This document shows, piece by piece, positions 50,096-60,443 of a DNA stretch of 64,000 bases. Source of the DNA: Flavobacterium panacagri. GTDB taxonomy: Bacteria; Bacteroidota; Bacteroidia; Flavobacteriales; Flavobacteriaceae. The translations under genes were made by a program, and so were the position numbers. Numbering within the stretch: position 1 is the first letter of the stretch; each line of letters starts with the position of its first letter. Below the pieces are notes generated by a model that worked only from the letters and a program-made list of their open reading frames with translations, was not told the origin of the DNA and ran no database searches. The stretch is from contig NZ_CP119766.1 in the NCBI RefSeq assembly GCF_030378165.1, positions 3,906,001-3,970,000 of the forward strand. The letters run 5' to 3'.

Positions 50096-52111
50096 ATGTC
50101 ACAACCAACACCCCTAGGTTATCCTCATGCAGGAGCCGGAACAGTAGAAATTCTATTAGAGAAAGAAGATGGAGCAGATTATGCAGTGCTTTTTTCGCCA
50201 GATCCTAACAATATATTATTGAGAGATGCCGGTCTGCCAATGCAGTTTTATTATTATCCAAAAGCGCCACGTTTAGCGAAACATCCTGACGGAAGGTTTA
50301 AATTTTCAATGCAACTTTTCAAAGGATCTAATGATTCTGGAGTTATACTTGGAGCAGAGGGAATTGAAGAAGAAGCTGGAGCTTATACTAGTTTAACAAG
50401 TACAATTGATTTGCCAGAAGCTTTACTGAAAAAAGCTATTGATAAATTAAAAGCAAGATTAAACTCTGATTATAAGAATCATAGAAAGTCAACACTTTTT
50501 GGATTGTTCTCTTTTATAATTGGAGTAGATAAAGATTTTAATTCGACCAATGTTCGACCAATTCAGTTGACAGAAAACAATATTGCCATGCATATTGTGG
50601 GAGAAAAATCACCAAATAACCCATTTGGAGGAGCAAATCCTTGGACGTTTAACATTCAGGGAGAAGGAGCAGGAACTACTTTTGGATTAGGAGATAATGC
50701 ACTTTCTATATTGATGGGAAGAAATAGTGCTAAATTGGTAAAAGACTCACTGGTCGATGGAGGAAATAATCTTGTGGTAGAAAATAACATCAAGTACAAA
50801 GCTTACATGCCGACGACTGTAATAAAAACGACAATCGATGTTAAAAAAGTACACACTTATTTTTCTTCTAAAACAAATGTCAGCTGGTCTTTTGTGGATT
50901 TAAATTGGGAAAATGAGTATGAAAAAATCTTAACCGAAGGAGGCATTAATAGTGAAGTGATTACTGATGAACAATTTTCTAGCGATGAAAGAAAAAAGTT
51001 TGAAGAAACACTTTTGCAGAAACAAAGAGAGTTTGCTTTTGAAATGGTAAAGAAGGAAATATTTGATGTGCCTGAAAAAGAATTTACTCCTGTCGAAACA
51101 CCTCAAAAACCAAATAATTTCTTCCGCTTGTTTATGGGATTGGGAAGTGTTGGAATGAACTTGAAATCAGGGACTCAGATACGTGCTGTTAAATTTACAG
51201 ACGAAGTTAAATATTCTGCTATACAGGTTTTAGATTCAAAAATTAGCGGGAATCTTACTCCTTTAACTTCTAAATCTGGTGCAGAAGCTGAAGCTGAACT
51301 TAAAAAATACATTGTAGAAAGCCGACTTGATGAAGATTTTACTAAAGTTCAAGTTGTAGCTTCGTTAAATGGAGGATTGATTAAGCTGGATAAAGAAAAT
51401 GAAATTTTAAATGACAGTCCAGTAAGTCAGGTTTCTTTAGAAGTTGGTTATCCAGATTCTAAAGGAAGAATGGTTTGGAAAGGACAAGGAAGAATGATTG
51501 CTCCTGAGGGGACTCCTTATGTGAAAAATACAAGTAAATCTGGAAAAGAAGTTGATGCTATTTTTCCAGCTGTTTGGAATGATAAGTCAAAAGAAAAAAA
51601 TGCTTTTGTTTTTGATTTTGTAAAAAATTCTACTCCTTCTAAAATTAAAGTGAGACAAGAGGTAATGTATGAAAAGGACAAGAGAATCAAGCTAAAAGAT
51701 ACTGTTAGGGAATTTGATTTCGAAGCAACTAAACTGTTTATACCACTTCCTGTTGTAAACATGATTAATTACACCTTATCAACAGAAGAATTGTTTGAGT
51801 GTGATACTTTGGAAGTAACACTTAAAGTAGATAAAATGTCTGCTAAAAAGTTCAAATTTACATCGGATAATTTTGAAGACGCTATTCCGTACAGAGCTTG
51901 GTATGAGTTGGATTATACAATTAAACCAACAGAGTACAAAGTAAAATATACTTGCAGTGGTAAAATCGGCAAGAAATCTAAAAAGGTTTCTATTTCTACA
52001 GATTACATCAAAATCGATTATCAGGAAGGTGATGTGTTGTTTGAAATTCCAACAGGAACCAGCGCTCAAAACGCTGATATCGAGAAAATCAGAGCTCCTT
52101 TTATGGAATAA
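50096..52111 (+). CDS. Large uncharacterised protein, first gene of muramidase operon
   Basis: 671 aa, no signal peptide or membrane segment, largely beta-rich. Recognisable parts only by eye: an N-terminal domain (about 1-175) with GAGTVEILLEKEDGADYAVL, a Gly-rich middle, and a C-terminal region (about 430-660) with repeated strands such as VSLEVGYPDSKGRMVWKGQG. No family recognised. It lies upstream of a second large unknown protein and a muramidase, probably one operon. Confidence 0.6.
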   Translation: MSQPTPLGYPHAGAGTVEILLEKEDGADYAVLFSPDPNNILLRDAGLPMQFYYYPKAPRLAKHPDGRFKFSMQLFKGSNDSGVILGAEGIEEEAGAYTSLTSTIDLPEALLKKAIDKLKARLNSDYKNHRKSTLFGLFSFIIGVDKDFNSTNVRPIQLTENNIAMHIVGEKSPNNPFGGANPWTFNIQGEGAGTTFGLGDNALSILMGRNSAKLVKDSLVDGGNNLVVENNIKYKAYMPTTVIKTTIDVKKVHTYFSSKTNVSWSFVDLNWENEYEKILTEGGINSEVITDEQFSSDERKKFEETLLQKQREFAFEMVKKEIFDVPEKEFTPVETPQKPNNFFRLFMGLGSVGMNLKSGTQIRAVKFTDEVKYSAIQVLDSKISGNLTPLTSKSGAEAEAELKKYIVESRLDEDFTKVQVVASLNGGLIKLDKENEILNDSPVSQVSLEVGYPDSKGRMVWKGQGRMIAPEGTPYVKNTSKSGKEVDAIFPAVWNDKSKEKNAFVFDFVKNSTPSKIKVRQEVMYEKDKRIKLKDTVREFDFEATKLFIPLPVVNMINYTLSTEELFECDTLEVTLKVDKMSAKKFKFTSDNFEDAIPYRAWYELDYTIKPTEYKVKYTCSGKIGKKSKKVSISTDYIKIDYQEGDVLFEIPTGTSAQNADIEKIRAPFME

Positions 52112-52188
52112 TTTTTTTGAGACAATTTGCAAAAGGGACATTATGTCCCTTTTGTTTCATAAGTCACTAATTATTAAACCTAAACGTT

Positions 52189-54342
52189 ATGCCAGATTTA
52201 AATACATTTAAGCTCGACGGAACTAAATTGGTTCCCATAAACCGATTTAATCTTGAGCCCGCCAAACCAAGCACCGCTTTTACAGCGGTTAATTTGAAAA
52301 AAGAAACGGAGTTTAAGGTGATAGAACATCCTATAATTCATTCTATTGATATTAAACCTATCATTGTGACGCTTCCTTTTATTGAGAATTATTTTCCGCT
52401 TATAGAAGGTGATAAAGCAATTACAGAAGATGATTCCTTTAAAGATTATTTTAAAAATGATATTACACTATTCTTTCCGCATGTTGAAATTGAACCTAAT
52501 AACGGAACCGTTTTTTACTATGAAAATGTACCAGACAAGTCGGGAAATAAAGGAGGACTTTTAGGTAAAGTTACTATAAGGTATTTATTGAAAGACAAAT
52601 CATTACAAGTTAATCAAAAAAGTATTGCTTTAAGTCTAAAAGAAGCGGTTTTAAACCTAAAAGTAAATCGTGATTTTGTAAAGGTAAACGGAATCGTCAA
52701 TACAGCGACGCAGGAAATTCAGTTTGATTTGATTGATGAAGCTGTAAAAATTGCGTTCCTAAATTTAGTTTCAAATCTAAATGATTTAAAATGCAATATT
52801 GATCTTTTTTTTGATTTTAAAGGATATTCTAAAATCAAAAGAAATTTTCTGTTTGCTAGGGATATTTCAATTTTAAAAAGCGGAACCATTCTCAAAAAAG
52901 ATTCAGCTTCTCCTAAAACAACAATACAGTCTAAAACAACGATTATTAGTAGTCCGTTAATGGTGAAGGCTAATTTAGCAACAACGTTAGCTCCAAAGAC
53001 GGCTATTTCAGAAATACAGCGTGAAAATAGTATTAAAGCAGATGTTCAGGAAGAATATGTTAAAAGTACTTTTCTGCTTAAAATCAATAAAACTTTAAAT
53101 TATCCGATTGGAACAAATCCAACAACGAGTTTGTATAAAACTATTGGAGGCGGATTTGTCAATATTCCTTTTAATCTAAATGAAGACTTTTCGCAATTCA
53201 AACAGATTTTTGTTCCTGGATTTAATTTTAGTAAACTTTCTATTTATAAATCGATGGTGCAGCCGAATACCTTTTTACTGATTTCAAAAGTCTATAGTTT
53301 ATCTAAAGATTTAAATACCATGAAACCTTGTATTTCGACTATTTTTCATGCTTATGAAGAAGGAACAGCAATGTCGGAAGAAATTTCAAAAATCAGTTTT
53401 CAATTTGCTATTGGCCCGAATCTTTCTGATTTTGATTTAGCAAAATTGAAAATTGCTTTGCTTCAGAACAATTTTATTGACGGAGATTCAGCAGATTATT
53501 TTGATAAAGTGCAGTTCTTGTTTCCTAATGATATTTCGGCTGAATACGAAGTAAGTGGAAATTACTTTTTACAGCAATCTGATATTTCGACTGATGGAAA
53601 ACACTTTCTATTTAATCTTTCGACCGAAAATTTATCGGAAGCAAGTATTATGATTAATGCTTTAAACAATACCATTACGCAGTATGCTAATATCAACTTT
53701 AAACACAAGGAAATAAAAGATTCCAGCATCATCGAATTAAATATAGAACAGACTATTGGCGAAATTCTGGAAGTCTTGATTGATAATGCCGAAAAGAAAA
53801 TCCAGATTAACAACCAGTCTATTTCAAACTGTAAACTTAATTCAATATTGTTGGTTTATAATCAGAATGCAACATATTTAAACAGCATCTTTTTTAAAAA
53901 TTATCCGCAACTTATAAGCAACGATACTAAGCTTCTCGATTTTTCAGCAATCAATCCAACTGCTTTTGGCGAACTTAAAAATGTTTTTTTTGATTTTGAA
54001 AATATAGAAAATATCAGCTCAGAGTTTAGTCAGGTAGTTTCACAGTCAACTGCATACAACAGATATATTCAGGTTCAGATTAAAAGCCAGACTGCAACAA
54101 CAAACAGGATCACAGTTGAATTAACAGTTCAGGAAACAGGAAGTAAATTTGCAGTAGAACGACTAAAATCTGAATTTTCGACCCCTATATTGTTCAATTT
54201 TATTGTTAAGAATACAGCAAGCAATACTACTTTGATTTCATACAAAGTCAATTATTTTGACAAAAACGACAATCTAATCGCAGCAAAAAATGATGTTTTC
54301 GATTTCTCAAAAACATCAATCATAACCATAAATAAAAAATAA
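52189..54342 (+). CDS. Large uncharacterised protein, second gene of muramidase operon
   Basis: 717 aa, soluble, beta-rich with long strands (ALNNTITQYANINFKHKEIK; FVKNTASN-type turns). No signal peptide, no known domain. The stop overlaps the start of the muramidase gene by one base, so the two are translationally coupled. The composition resembles the 671-aa upstream protein, though I see no clear internal homology. Confidence 0.6.
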   Translation: MPDLNTFKLDGTKLVPINRFNLEPAKPSTAFTAVNLKKETEFKVIEHPIIHSIDIKPIIVTLPFIENYFPLIEGDKAITEDDSFKDYFKNDITLFFPHVEIEPNNGTVFYYENVPDKSGNKGGLLGKVTIRYLLKDKSLQVNQKSIALSLKEAVLNLKVNRDFVKVNGIVNTATQEIQFDLIDEAVKIAFLNLVSNLNDLKCNIDLFFDFKGYSKIKRNFLFARDISILKSGTILKKDSASPKTTIQSKTTIISSPLMVKANLATTLAPKTAISEIQRENSIKADVQEEYVKSTFLLKINKTLNYPIGTNPTTSLYKTIGGGFVNIPFNLNEDFSQFKQIFVPGFNFSKLSIYKSMVQPNTFLLISKVYSLSKDLNTMKPCISTIFHAYEEGTAMSEEISKISFQFAIGPNLSDFDLAKLKIALLQNNFIDGDSADYFDKVQFLFPNDISAEYEVSGNYFLQQSDISTDGKHFLFNLSTENLSEASIMINALNNTITQYANINFKHKEIKDSSIIELNIEQTIGEILEVLIDNAEKKIQINNQSISNCKLNSILLVYNQNATYLNSIFFKNYPQLISNDTKLLDFSAINPTAFGELKNVFFDFENIENISSEFSQVVSQSTAYNRYIQVQIKSQTATTNRITVELTVQETGSKFAVERLKSEFSTPILFNFIVKNTASNTTLISYKVNYFDKNDNLIAAKNDVFDFSKTSIITINKK

Positions 54343-55166
54343 TGAGAACAGTAAAAGTAGGAGCAAAGTCTCCGGAAGTTTATTATTTAAATGAACTTTT
54401 AGCTAAATTAAAATACAATGTTATCGTTTCTGATTATTTCGGAACAGCGACAGATAAAGCAATCAGGGATTTCCAGTTTAAAAATAATCTGGTTGTAGAT
54501 GGTGTAGTCGGACTAAAAACATGGTCGTCACTTTTAGAGAAAAGCAAAAACGGTTTTTCTTCTAATTCTAAATTGCTTTCTGAACAGGATTTAATCAATT
54601 TCTCTAATCAATTTAATTTGGAGCTTGCAGTGGTAAAAGCGGTAAACGAAGTAGAAAGCAATGGAAAAAGCTTTTTGATTGACGGTCGACCAAAGATTTT
54701 GTTTGAAGGTCATATTTTCTGGAGAGAACTCGAAAAAAGAGGAATAAACCCAAGATCCTATATGAACTCAAGTAATCAGGATATTTTATTTGAAAATTAT
54801 ACAAAGAAGTATTATGTAGGAGGAACGGCTGAATATGCTCGTCTTGAAAAAGCAAGAAATCTTGCGCAAGACAAAAAAATCATTGATTCAGCAAATAGTT
54901 CTGCTTCTTGGGGATTGTTTCAAATTATGGGATTTAATGCAGTTGCTATTGGTTATAATAGCATAGATGAATTTGTAGAAAAAATGAATCAAAACGAAGG
55001 AGAACATTTAAAAGCTTTTGGATTATTCTTAGAGAAAAACAATTTAATCACACTTCTAAGAAACAAAAACTGGGCATCATTTGCTTTAAAATACAATGGC
55101 CCAGCCTATAAAACCAATAAATATGACGAGAAGCTGATGAAAGCCTATCATAAATATTCAAGATAA
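54342..55166 (+). CDS. Peptidoglycan-binding N-acetylmuramidase
   Basis: 274 aa. N-terminal PG_binding_1 domain (about 4-68; SPEVYYLNELLAKLKYNVIV, then DKAIRDFQ and VDGVVGLKTW), C-terminal N-acetylmuramidase (PF11860/DUF3380-like, about 95-270) with the catalytic-Glu region AVNEVESNGKSFLIDGRPKI and LFEGHIFW, then SASWGLFQIMGFN. There is no signal peptide, as in phage endolysins, so export must come from elsewhere. It hydrolyses the MurNAc-GlcNAc bond. It is coupled to two large unknown proteins. Confidence 0.85.
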   Translation: MRTVKVGAKSPEVYYLNELLAKLKYNVIVSDYFGTATDKAIRDFQFKNNLVVDGVVGLKTWSSLLEKSKNGFSSNSKLLSEQDLINFSNQFNLELAVVKAVNEVESNGKSFLIDGRPKILFEGHIFWRELEKRGINPRSYMNSSNQDILFENYTKKYYVGGTAEYARLEKARNLAQDKKIIDSANSSASWGLFQIMGFNAVAIGYNSIDEFVEKMNQNEGEHLKAFGLFLEKNNLITLLRNKNWASFALKYNGPAYKTNKYDEKLMKAYHKYSR

Positions 55167-55222
55167 ATAAAAGTGTTTCAGGTTTGAAGTTTCATGTTTT
55201 ACTATGAACATAATTTTTTTTT

Positions 55223-55343
55223 ACCGCAAAGAGCGCAAGGTTTTTTTCTATGTAAATGTTAAGAGAGCGTAGAAAAAGTTCGCAAAGCTTTGTGAATAAA
55301 AACTTTGCGAACCTTTGCGAAAATTCTTTGCGCTCTTTGCGGT
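55223..55343. repeat. Palindromic intergenic repeat, copy 1
   Basis: Terminal inverted repeat ACCGCAAAGAGCGCAA (55223-55238) with its exact complement at 55328-55343, and an inner inverted pair around TTCGCAAAGC. First of three related copies in 0.9 kb. Confidence 0.75.
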
Positions 55344-55411
55344 AAAACTATACTCAAAGTACAGCAACCTAAAACTTGAAACCTGAAAGAAAGAAAAAAA
55401 AACAAAAACCT

Positions 55412-55786
55412 ATGAGTTATTTAGTGAATCAAATGATCAATTCTTTATCCAATAAAGTTTTGAAATTAGAGAAAGCAAAAAGCGACCGCGATTACTCTGG
55501 CGGTGGCTGGTACGAAGAAGAAAAATACCAAATTTATCTGTATTCAGATTTTAGTGCAATCTACATCCGGGAATCTTTCAGAAGTGTTTCAGGAGGCGGA
55601 CTTTATCTGCCAAATCAATCTTCTACAAAAGAATATGGAAAATGGAATATCTGTGAAGAGAACGGTAAACTATTTCTGGAAATGATTTTTGACGATAATT
55701 CCAGTGCCAAATTAGAAACCGAAAATCTAGGAACCGGAATTCAAAAACTAGGCGATCATATCTGGAATTGTTATTTGATTAGTTGA
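55412..55786 (+). CDS. Small conserved protein between palindromic repeats
   Basis: 124 aa from the ATG at 55412; a TTG 36 bp upstream is less likely. N-terminal amphipathic helix (QMINSLSNKVLKLEKAKSDR), then a beta-sheet domain (EEEKYQIYLYSDFSAIYIRE) and an acidic end. It has no signal peptide. It sits alone between two repeat copies. Family not recognised. Confidence 0.55.
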   Translation: MSYLVNQMINSLSNKVLKLEKAKSDRDYSGGGWYEEEKYQIYLYSDFSAIYIRESFRSVSGGGLYLPNQSSTKEYGKWNICEENGKLFLEMIFDDNSSAKLETENLGTGIQKLGDHIWNCYLIS

Positions 55787-55824
55787 AATGTTTTGTTTCA
55801 AGTTTTGCTAAGCGTGTATTTTTT

Positions 55825-55991
55825 ACCGCAAAGAACGCAAGTTTTTTTTCTATGTAAAGGTTAACAGAACGAAGAAAAAGTTCGCAAAGCTTATTGAATA
55901 AAAAAACTTTGCGTCTTAGCGACTTTGCGAGCTAAATTTTTAAGCTTAAACTTTGCGAACCTTTGCGAAAAATCTTTGCGCTCTTTGCGGT
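55825..55991. repeat. Palindromic intergenic repeat, copy 2
   Basis: ACCGCAAAGAACGCAA at the left end (one mismatch to copy 1) and the complementary arm ending 55991. The interior is longer than copy 1 owing to extra CTTTGCG units. Confidence 0.7.
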
Positions 55992-56021
55992 AAAACTACA
56001 CTAAAAGTATAGCAATAAGAA

Positions 56022-56124
56022 TGTTTTTATGTAAACTTTTAATGAAAACATAAAAAAAGGTTCGCAAAGCTTTATAAATAAAAACTTTGCGAACCTTTGC
56101 GTAAATCTTAGCGTTCTTTGCGGT
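56022..56124. repeat. Palindromic intergenic repeat, copy 3 (left end missing)
   Basis: Contains the inner inverted pair AGGTTCGCAAAG and CTTTGCGAACCT and the right end CTTTGCGGT, but no left ACCGC arm. It lies just before the convergent pheT stop and may help end transcription. Confidence 0.6.
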
Positions 56125-56180
56125 AAAACTATGTTCAAAGAATAGTAAACCTGAAACTTTAAACCTGAAACAAAAAACTA

Positions 56181-58601
56181 CTATCTCAAACTAGCACCAA
56201 GCTCAGTTTCGAATGTCTGCTGTAATTTAGACATGATTTTATCGATTTGAGAATCCGTTAACGTTTTGCTGTTGTCCTGAATTGTAAAACTTAAAGCATA
56301 AGATTTCTTTCCTTCTGGTAATTTATTGCCTTGATAAACATCGAACAGATTAACATCTTTTAAAAGTGTTTTTTCTGTTTGTTTTGCCAGGTTGAAAATG
56401 CTTTCGTAAGTCGTGCTTTCATCAATTAACAAAGCTAAATCTCTACGAACTTCAGGATACTTTGGAATTTCAGTGTACTTAATTTTTCCTGTAATGATTT
56501 TTAAAACCAAATCCCAGTTAAAATCTGCATAATAAACATCTTGTTTGATACCGAAATGTTTTAAAATAGGCTTTTTAACAACTCCCATTTCAACTAAAAT
56601 ATCATTATTATATGTAATCGCAGTTCCTTCAGAAAAAATATCAGACTGAACTGGAGCATTTGAAATCTTCTCAATTCCTAAACGAGATAAAATCGCTTTG
56701 ACAAATCCTTTCAATAAGAAGAAATCAGTTGTTTTCTGTGGACTTGTCCAGGTCTCTTTATTTCTGTTTCCGGAAATTAATAAAGAAAGATGTTTGTGTT
56801 CTTCAAATCCGTTTAAGTATTTATGATACGTTTTTCCGAATTCAAATAACTTTAAATCCGAGTTTTTTCTATTAATGTTATAAGAAACCGCTTCTAGTCC
56901 AGAAAACAATAATGACTGGCGTAAAGTTGCCAAATCACTGCTTAATGGATTCAACATAGAAACATTATGTTCTTCTTTTAATGAAGTCGATAATTTTGCA
57001 TAAGCCGCCGTTGTCAATGAATTGGCCATCATTTCGTGAAATCCTTGAGAATTCAACTGAGAAGCAATAGTATTTTGAACTTTATAGTCTTCTGTTCTTG
57101 GTGAATTTGCTACAGTCGCATTGAATTTCTTAGAGAAATTAATATTGTTATAACCGTAAACTCTAAGAATTTCTTCAATTACGTCAATTTCACGCTGTAC
57201 ATCTACACGATAAGCAGGAATAGTTAAGCCTAAACCAGAATCAGATACACTATTTACTTTAATATCTAAAGAAACTAAAATCTTTTTGATGGTATCTTTT
57301 GAAATTTCTTGACCAATAATTTTAGATACATGGCTGAAATTCAATAAAACAGAAAAATCTTCTACTTTTTTAGGATAAACCTCTACAACATCAGAAGTGA
57401 TTTTTCCACCCGCGACTTCTTGAATTAAAAGCGCGGCACGTTTCAAAGCATATTCTGTAATAGTTGGATCAATTCCTCTTTCAAATCTAAAAGAAGCATC
57501 TGTGCTTAATTGGTGTCTTTTTGCAGTTTTACGAATGCTTACTGGATCGAAATAAGCACTTTCTAAGAAAATAGTTGTTGTTCCTTCTGAAACACCAGAT
57601 TTTTTACCTCCAAAAACTCCGGCAATACAAAGTGGGCCTTTTTCGTCGCAGATCATTAAATCTTCTTTATGAAGTGTTCTTTCTACATCGTCAAGGGTAA
57701 CAAATTTAGTCCCTTCTTCAACTGTTTTTACAATAATTTTTCCGTTGATTTTTGCAGCATCAAAAGCATGTAAAGGTTGTCCTAATTCATGTAATACATA
57801 ATTAGTAACGTCAACGATATTATTTTTTGGAGTTAAACCAATAGCTTTTAAACGATCTTGTAACCAGCTTGGAGATTCATGAACAGAGATGCCAGAAATC
57901 GTTACACCACAATATCTTGGCGCTAAATGATTGTCTTCAACATTCACATCAATTTTAAGTGTACGCATGTCTACTCTAAAATTGCTTACAGAAGGTGTAA
58001 TCAATTCGATATTTACACCACGTTGTAACATTCCAGCTCTTAAATCACGCGCAGTTCCATAATGACTCATCGCATCGGCGCGGTTAGGTGTCAATCCGAT
58101 TTCGAATACTTCGTCATTGGCAATTTTAAATACTTCAGAAGCAGGAGTTCCAGGAACTAAATCCTCAGCCAAAACCATGATTCCGTCATGGCTTGAACCT
58201 AATCCTAATTCATCTTCCGCACAGATCATTCCGTGGCTTTCTTGTCCGCGGATTTTACCTTTTTTAATGGTAAATTCCACACCGTCTTTATCGTATAATA
58301 TTGTTCCGATTGTGGCAACTGGTACTTTTTGTCCCGCAGCAACGTTAGCAGCACCGCAAACAATTTGTATAGGGGCTTCTAAACCAACATTTACTGTAGT
58401 AACTTTCAATCTATCGGCATCAGGATGTTTTTCGCAAGTCAGAACATGTCCAACCACAACTCCTTCTAATCCTCCTTTTATCGATTGGTATTTTTCGACA
58501 ACTTCAACTTCCAAACCAAGATCTGTAAGTAATTCTGAAGTCTGTTCAGATGTCCAATCTGTTTTAATAAATTGTTTTAACCAGTTGTAAGATATTTTCA
58601 T
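56181..58601 (-). CDS. pheT: Phenylalanine--tRNA ligase beta subunit
   Basis: 806 aa, the usual length in Bacteroidota. N-terminal ISYNWLKQFIKTD start, EMAP/tRNA-binding-like domain (about 40-150; GVVVGHVLTCEKHPDADRLK), B3/B4 editing core (about 210-385), B5 domain (about 400-470) and C-terminal anticodon-binding FDX-ACB domain (about 710-805; YPEVRRDLALLID). With PheS it attaches Phe to tRNA-Phe. pheS is not next to it in this window. Single-gene unit. Confidence 0.97.
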   Translation of the reverse strand: MKISYNWLKQFIKTDWTSEQTSELLTDLGLEVEVVEKYQSIKGGLEGVVVGHVLTCEKHPDADRLKVTTVNVGLEAPIQIVCGAANVAAGQKVPVATIGTILYDKDGVEFTIKKGKIRGQESHGMICAEDELGLGSSHDGIMVLAEDLVPGTPASEVFKIANDEVFEIGLTPNRADAMSHYGTARDLRAGMLQRGVNIELITPSVSNFRVDMRTLKIDVNVEDNHLAPRYCGVTISGISVHESPSWLQDRLKAIGLTPKNNIVDVTNYVLHELGQPLHAFDAAKINGKIIVKTVEEGTKFVTLDDVERTLHKEDLMICDEKGPLCIAGVFGGKKSGVSEGTTTIFLESAYFDPVSIRKTAKRHQLSTDASFRFERGIDPTITEYALKRAALLIQEVAGGKITSDVVEVYPKKVEDFSVLLNFSHVSKIIGQEISKDTIKKILVSLDIKVNSVSDSGLGLTIPAYRVDVQREIDVIEEILRVYGYNNINFSKKFNATVANSPRTEDYKVQNTIASQLNSQGFHEMMANSLTTAAYAKLSTSLKEEHNVSMLNPLSSDLATLRQSLLFSGLEAVSYNINRKNSDLKLFEFGKTYHKYLNGFEEHKHLSLLISGNRNKETWTSPQKTTDFFLLKGFVKAILSRLGIEKISNAPVQSDIFSEGTAITYNNDILVEMGVVKKPILKHFGIKQDVYYADFNWDLVLKIITGKIKYTEIPKYPEVRRDLALLIDESTTYESIFNLAKQTEKTLLKDVNLFDVYQGNKLPEGKKSYALSFTIQDNSKTLTDSQIDKIMSKLQQTFETELGASLR

Positions 58602-58844
58602 TGTAACTTTTTTATTCTTAAATCAAGGTTACAAATATAAGGATTGCGTCGTGGAGTAAGAAAAAAATATTTGGTTTTTTCTTGTTGATTTTTATCTGTA
58701 AAAAAATACCTAATACTGAGTTTTTGATAATTTGACTGCTAAAATTTTATTAATTAAATATTATAAAAGCTTTAAAAAATCGAATGTGTAATTTTTGTGC
58801 TATAAGATGAATGATTAGTGCTATTCTGTTTCTTTTTATGAGAC

Positions 58845-58852
58845 TAAATTTG
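58845..58852 (+). promoter_or_regulatory. Promoter -7 box for the aldehyde dehydrogenase gene
   Basis: TAAATTTG matches TAnnTTTG exactly, 24 bp before the ATG. No TTG at -33, which fits a promoter that needs an activator, such as the AraC protein at 62013. Confidence 0.6.
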
Positions 58853-58876
58853 GATTAAATCAAAAAAGAATATCTT

Positions 58877-60382
58877 ATGAGTACCACAGCAAAAAGACCT
58901 GAATTTAAGGCAAAATACGATAATTATATTGGTGGAAAATTTGTCGCACCAATCAAAGGAGAATATTTTGATGTACTTTCTCCAATTGATGGAAAAGTAT
59001 TTACAAAAGCGGCACATTCCGGTAAAGAAGATTTAGAACTGGCTGTTGATACAGCTTATGAAGCATTTAAAACCTGGGGAAAAACTTCTGTAACCGAAAG
59101 AAGCATTTTATTAAATAAGATTGCTCAAAAAATTGAAGACAATTTAGAGTACATAGCAACGGTTGAAACTATTGATAACGGAAAACCTATTCGTGAAACT
59201 TTAGCTGCAGATATTCCATTGGCAATTGATCACTTTAGATATTTTGCAGGCGTAATTCGTGCTGAAGAAAGCTCAATTGCAGAATTGGATTCGCAGACAG
59301 TTTCCATCGCATTAAGTGAACCGTTAGGTGTTGTAGCGCAGATTATTCCGTGGAATTTTCCAATCTTAATGGCAGTTTGGAAAATTGCTCCAGCACTTGC
59401 TGCAGGAAACACAATTGTTTTAAAACCAGCAGAAAGCACACCAATTTCGATTATGGTTTTAATGGAATTAATTGGAGATATTCTTCCTTCGGGAGTTCTA
59501 AACATTGTAAATGGTTTTGGTGCCGAATTAGGGCGTCCGTTAGTAACCAATAAAAAAGTATCTAAAGCAGCATTTACAGGTTCAACTACTACAGGACGTT
59601 TGGTAATGCAGTATGCGACTGAAAACATTATTCCTGTGACTTTAGAATTAGGCGGAAAATCTCCAAATATTTTCTTCCCTTCTGTTGCAGATCACGATGA
59701 TGATTTCTTTGATAAAGCAGTTGAAGGAGCGGTTTTATTTGCACTTAATCAAGGAGAAATCTGTACTTGTCCTTCCAGATTATTGATTCATGAAGATATT
59801 TACGACAAGTTTATTGCAAAAGTAATAGAAAGAACAGAAGCAATTGTAGCTGGAAATCCGTTGGATAAATCGACTATGATTGGTGCTCAAACTTCGATTG
59901 TTCAGAAAGAAAAAATCATGTCTTATATCAAATTAGGAAAAGAAGAAGGCGCTGAATTACTGACTGGAGGAGATGAAAATAAACTAGGAGGAGAATTAGA
60001 AGGCGGTTACTACATTAAGCCAACTTTATTTAAAGGGCACAACAAAATGCGAATTTTTCAGGAAGAGATTTTCGGGCCTGTTTTGGCGGTTACGACTTTT
60101 AAAACTACAGAAGAAGCCATAGAAATTGCAAACGATACCATGTATGGTTTAGGAGCTGGAGTTTGGACGCGTGATGCACATGAAATTTATCAGGTGCCAA
60201 GAGCAATTCAGTCTGGTCGTGTCTGGATTAATCAATATCATTCTTATCCTGCAGGAGCGCCTTTTGGTGGCTACAAACAATCTGGAATTGGTCGTGAAAA
60301 CCATAAAATGATGTTGAATCAATACCGTCAAACTAAAAACATGCTGATTTCTTATGATAAAAAGAAATTAGGTTTCTTCTAA
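58877..60382 (+). CDS. Aldehyde dehydrogenase (NAD-dependent)
   Basis: 501 aa ALDH-superfamily enzyme of the acetaldehyde/ExaC-like group. Cofactor region [10 protein letters not shown] and [10 protein letters not shown], active-site Glu in LELGGKSPN, nucleophile C296 in GEICTCPSR. It oxidises a short aldehyde to the acid. It is followed by adhP and a DUF779 gene in the same direction, a known flavobacterial alcohol/aldehyde cluster. Confidence 0.92.
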   Translation: MSTTAKRPEFKAKYDNYIGGKFVAPIKGEYFDVLSPIDGKVFTKAAHSGKEDLELAVDTAYEAFKTWGKTSVTERSILLNKIAQKIEDNLEYIATVETIDNGKPIRETLAADIPLAIDHFRYFAGVIRAEESSIAELDSQTVSIALSEPLGVVAQIIPWNFPILMAVWKIAPALAAGNTIVLKPAESTPISIMVLMELIGDILPSGVLNIVNGFGAELGRPLVTNKKVSKAAFTGSTTTGRLVMQYATENIIPVTLELGGKSPNIFFPSVADHDDDFFDKAVEGAVLFALNQGEICTCPSRLLIHEDIYDKFIAKVIERTEAIVAGNPLDKSTMIGAQTSIVQKEKIMSYIKLGKEEGAELLTGGDENKLGGELEGGYYIKPTLFKGHNKMRIFQEEIFGPVLAVTTFKTTEEAIEIANDTMYGLGAGVWTRDAHEIYQVPRAIQSGRVWINQYHSYPAGAPFGGYKQSGIGRENHKMMLNQYRQTKNMLISYDKKKLGFF

Positions 60383-60443
60383 AGAATATAAACCAGAGAA
60401 TAGAATTTCGATAGATTTTCTATTCTCGTAAAACCATAGAATT

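Noticed and set aside
55223..56124. Possible CRISPR array
   Set aside because: Repeats are long, palindromic, unequal in length and separated by a gene; there are no regular spacers and no cas genes.
58117..58590. Antisense frame of 157 codons in pheT
   Set aside because: pheT is complete and well conserved on the other strand.
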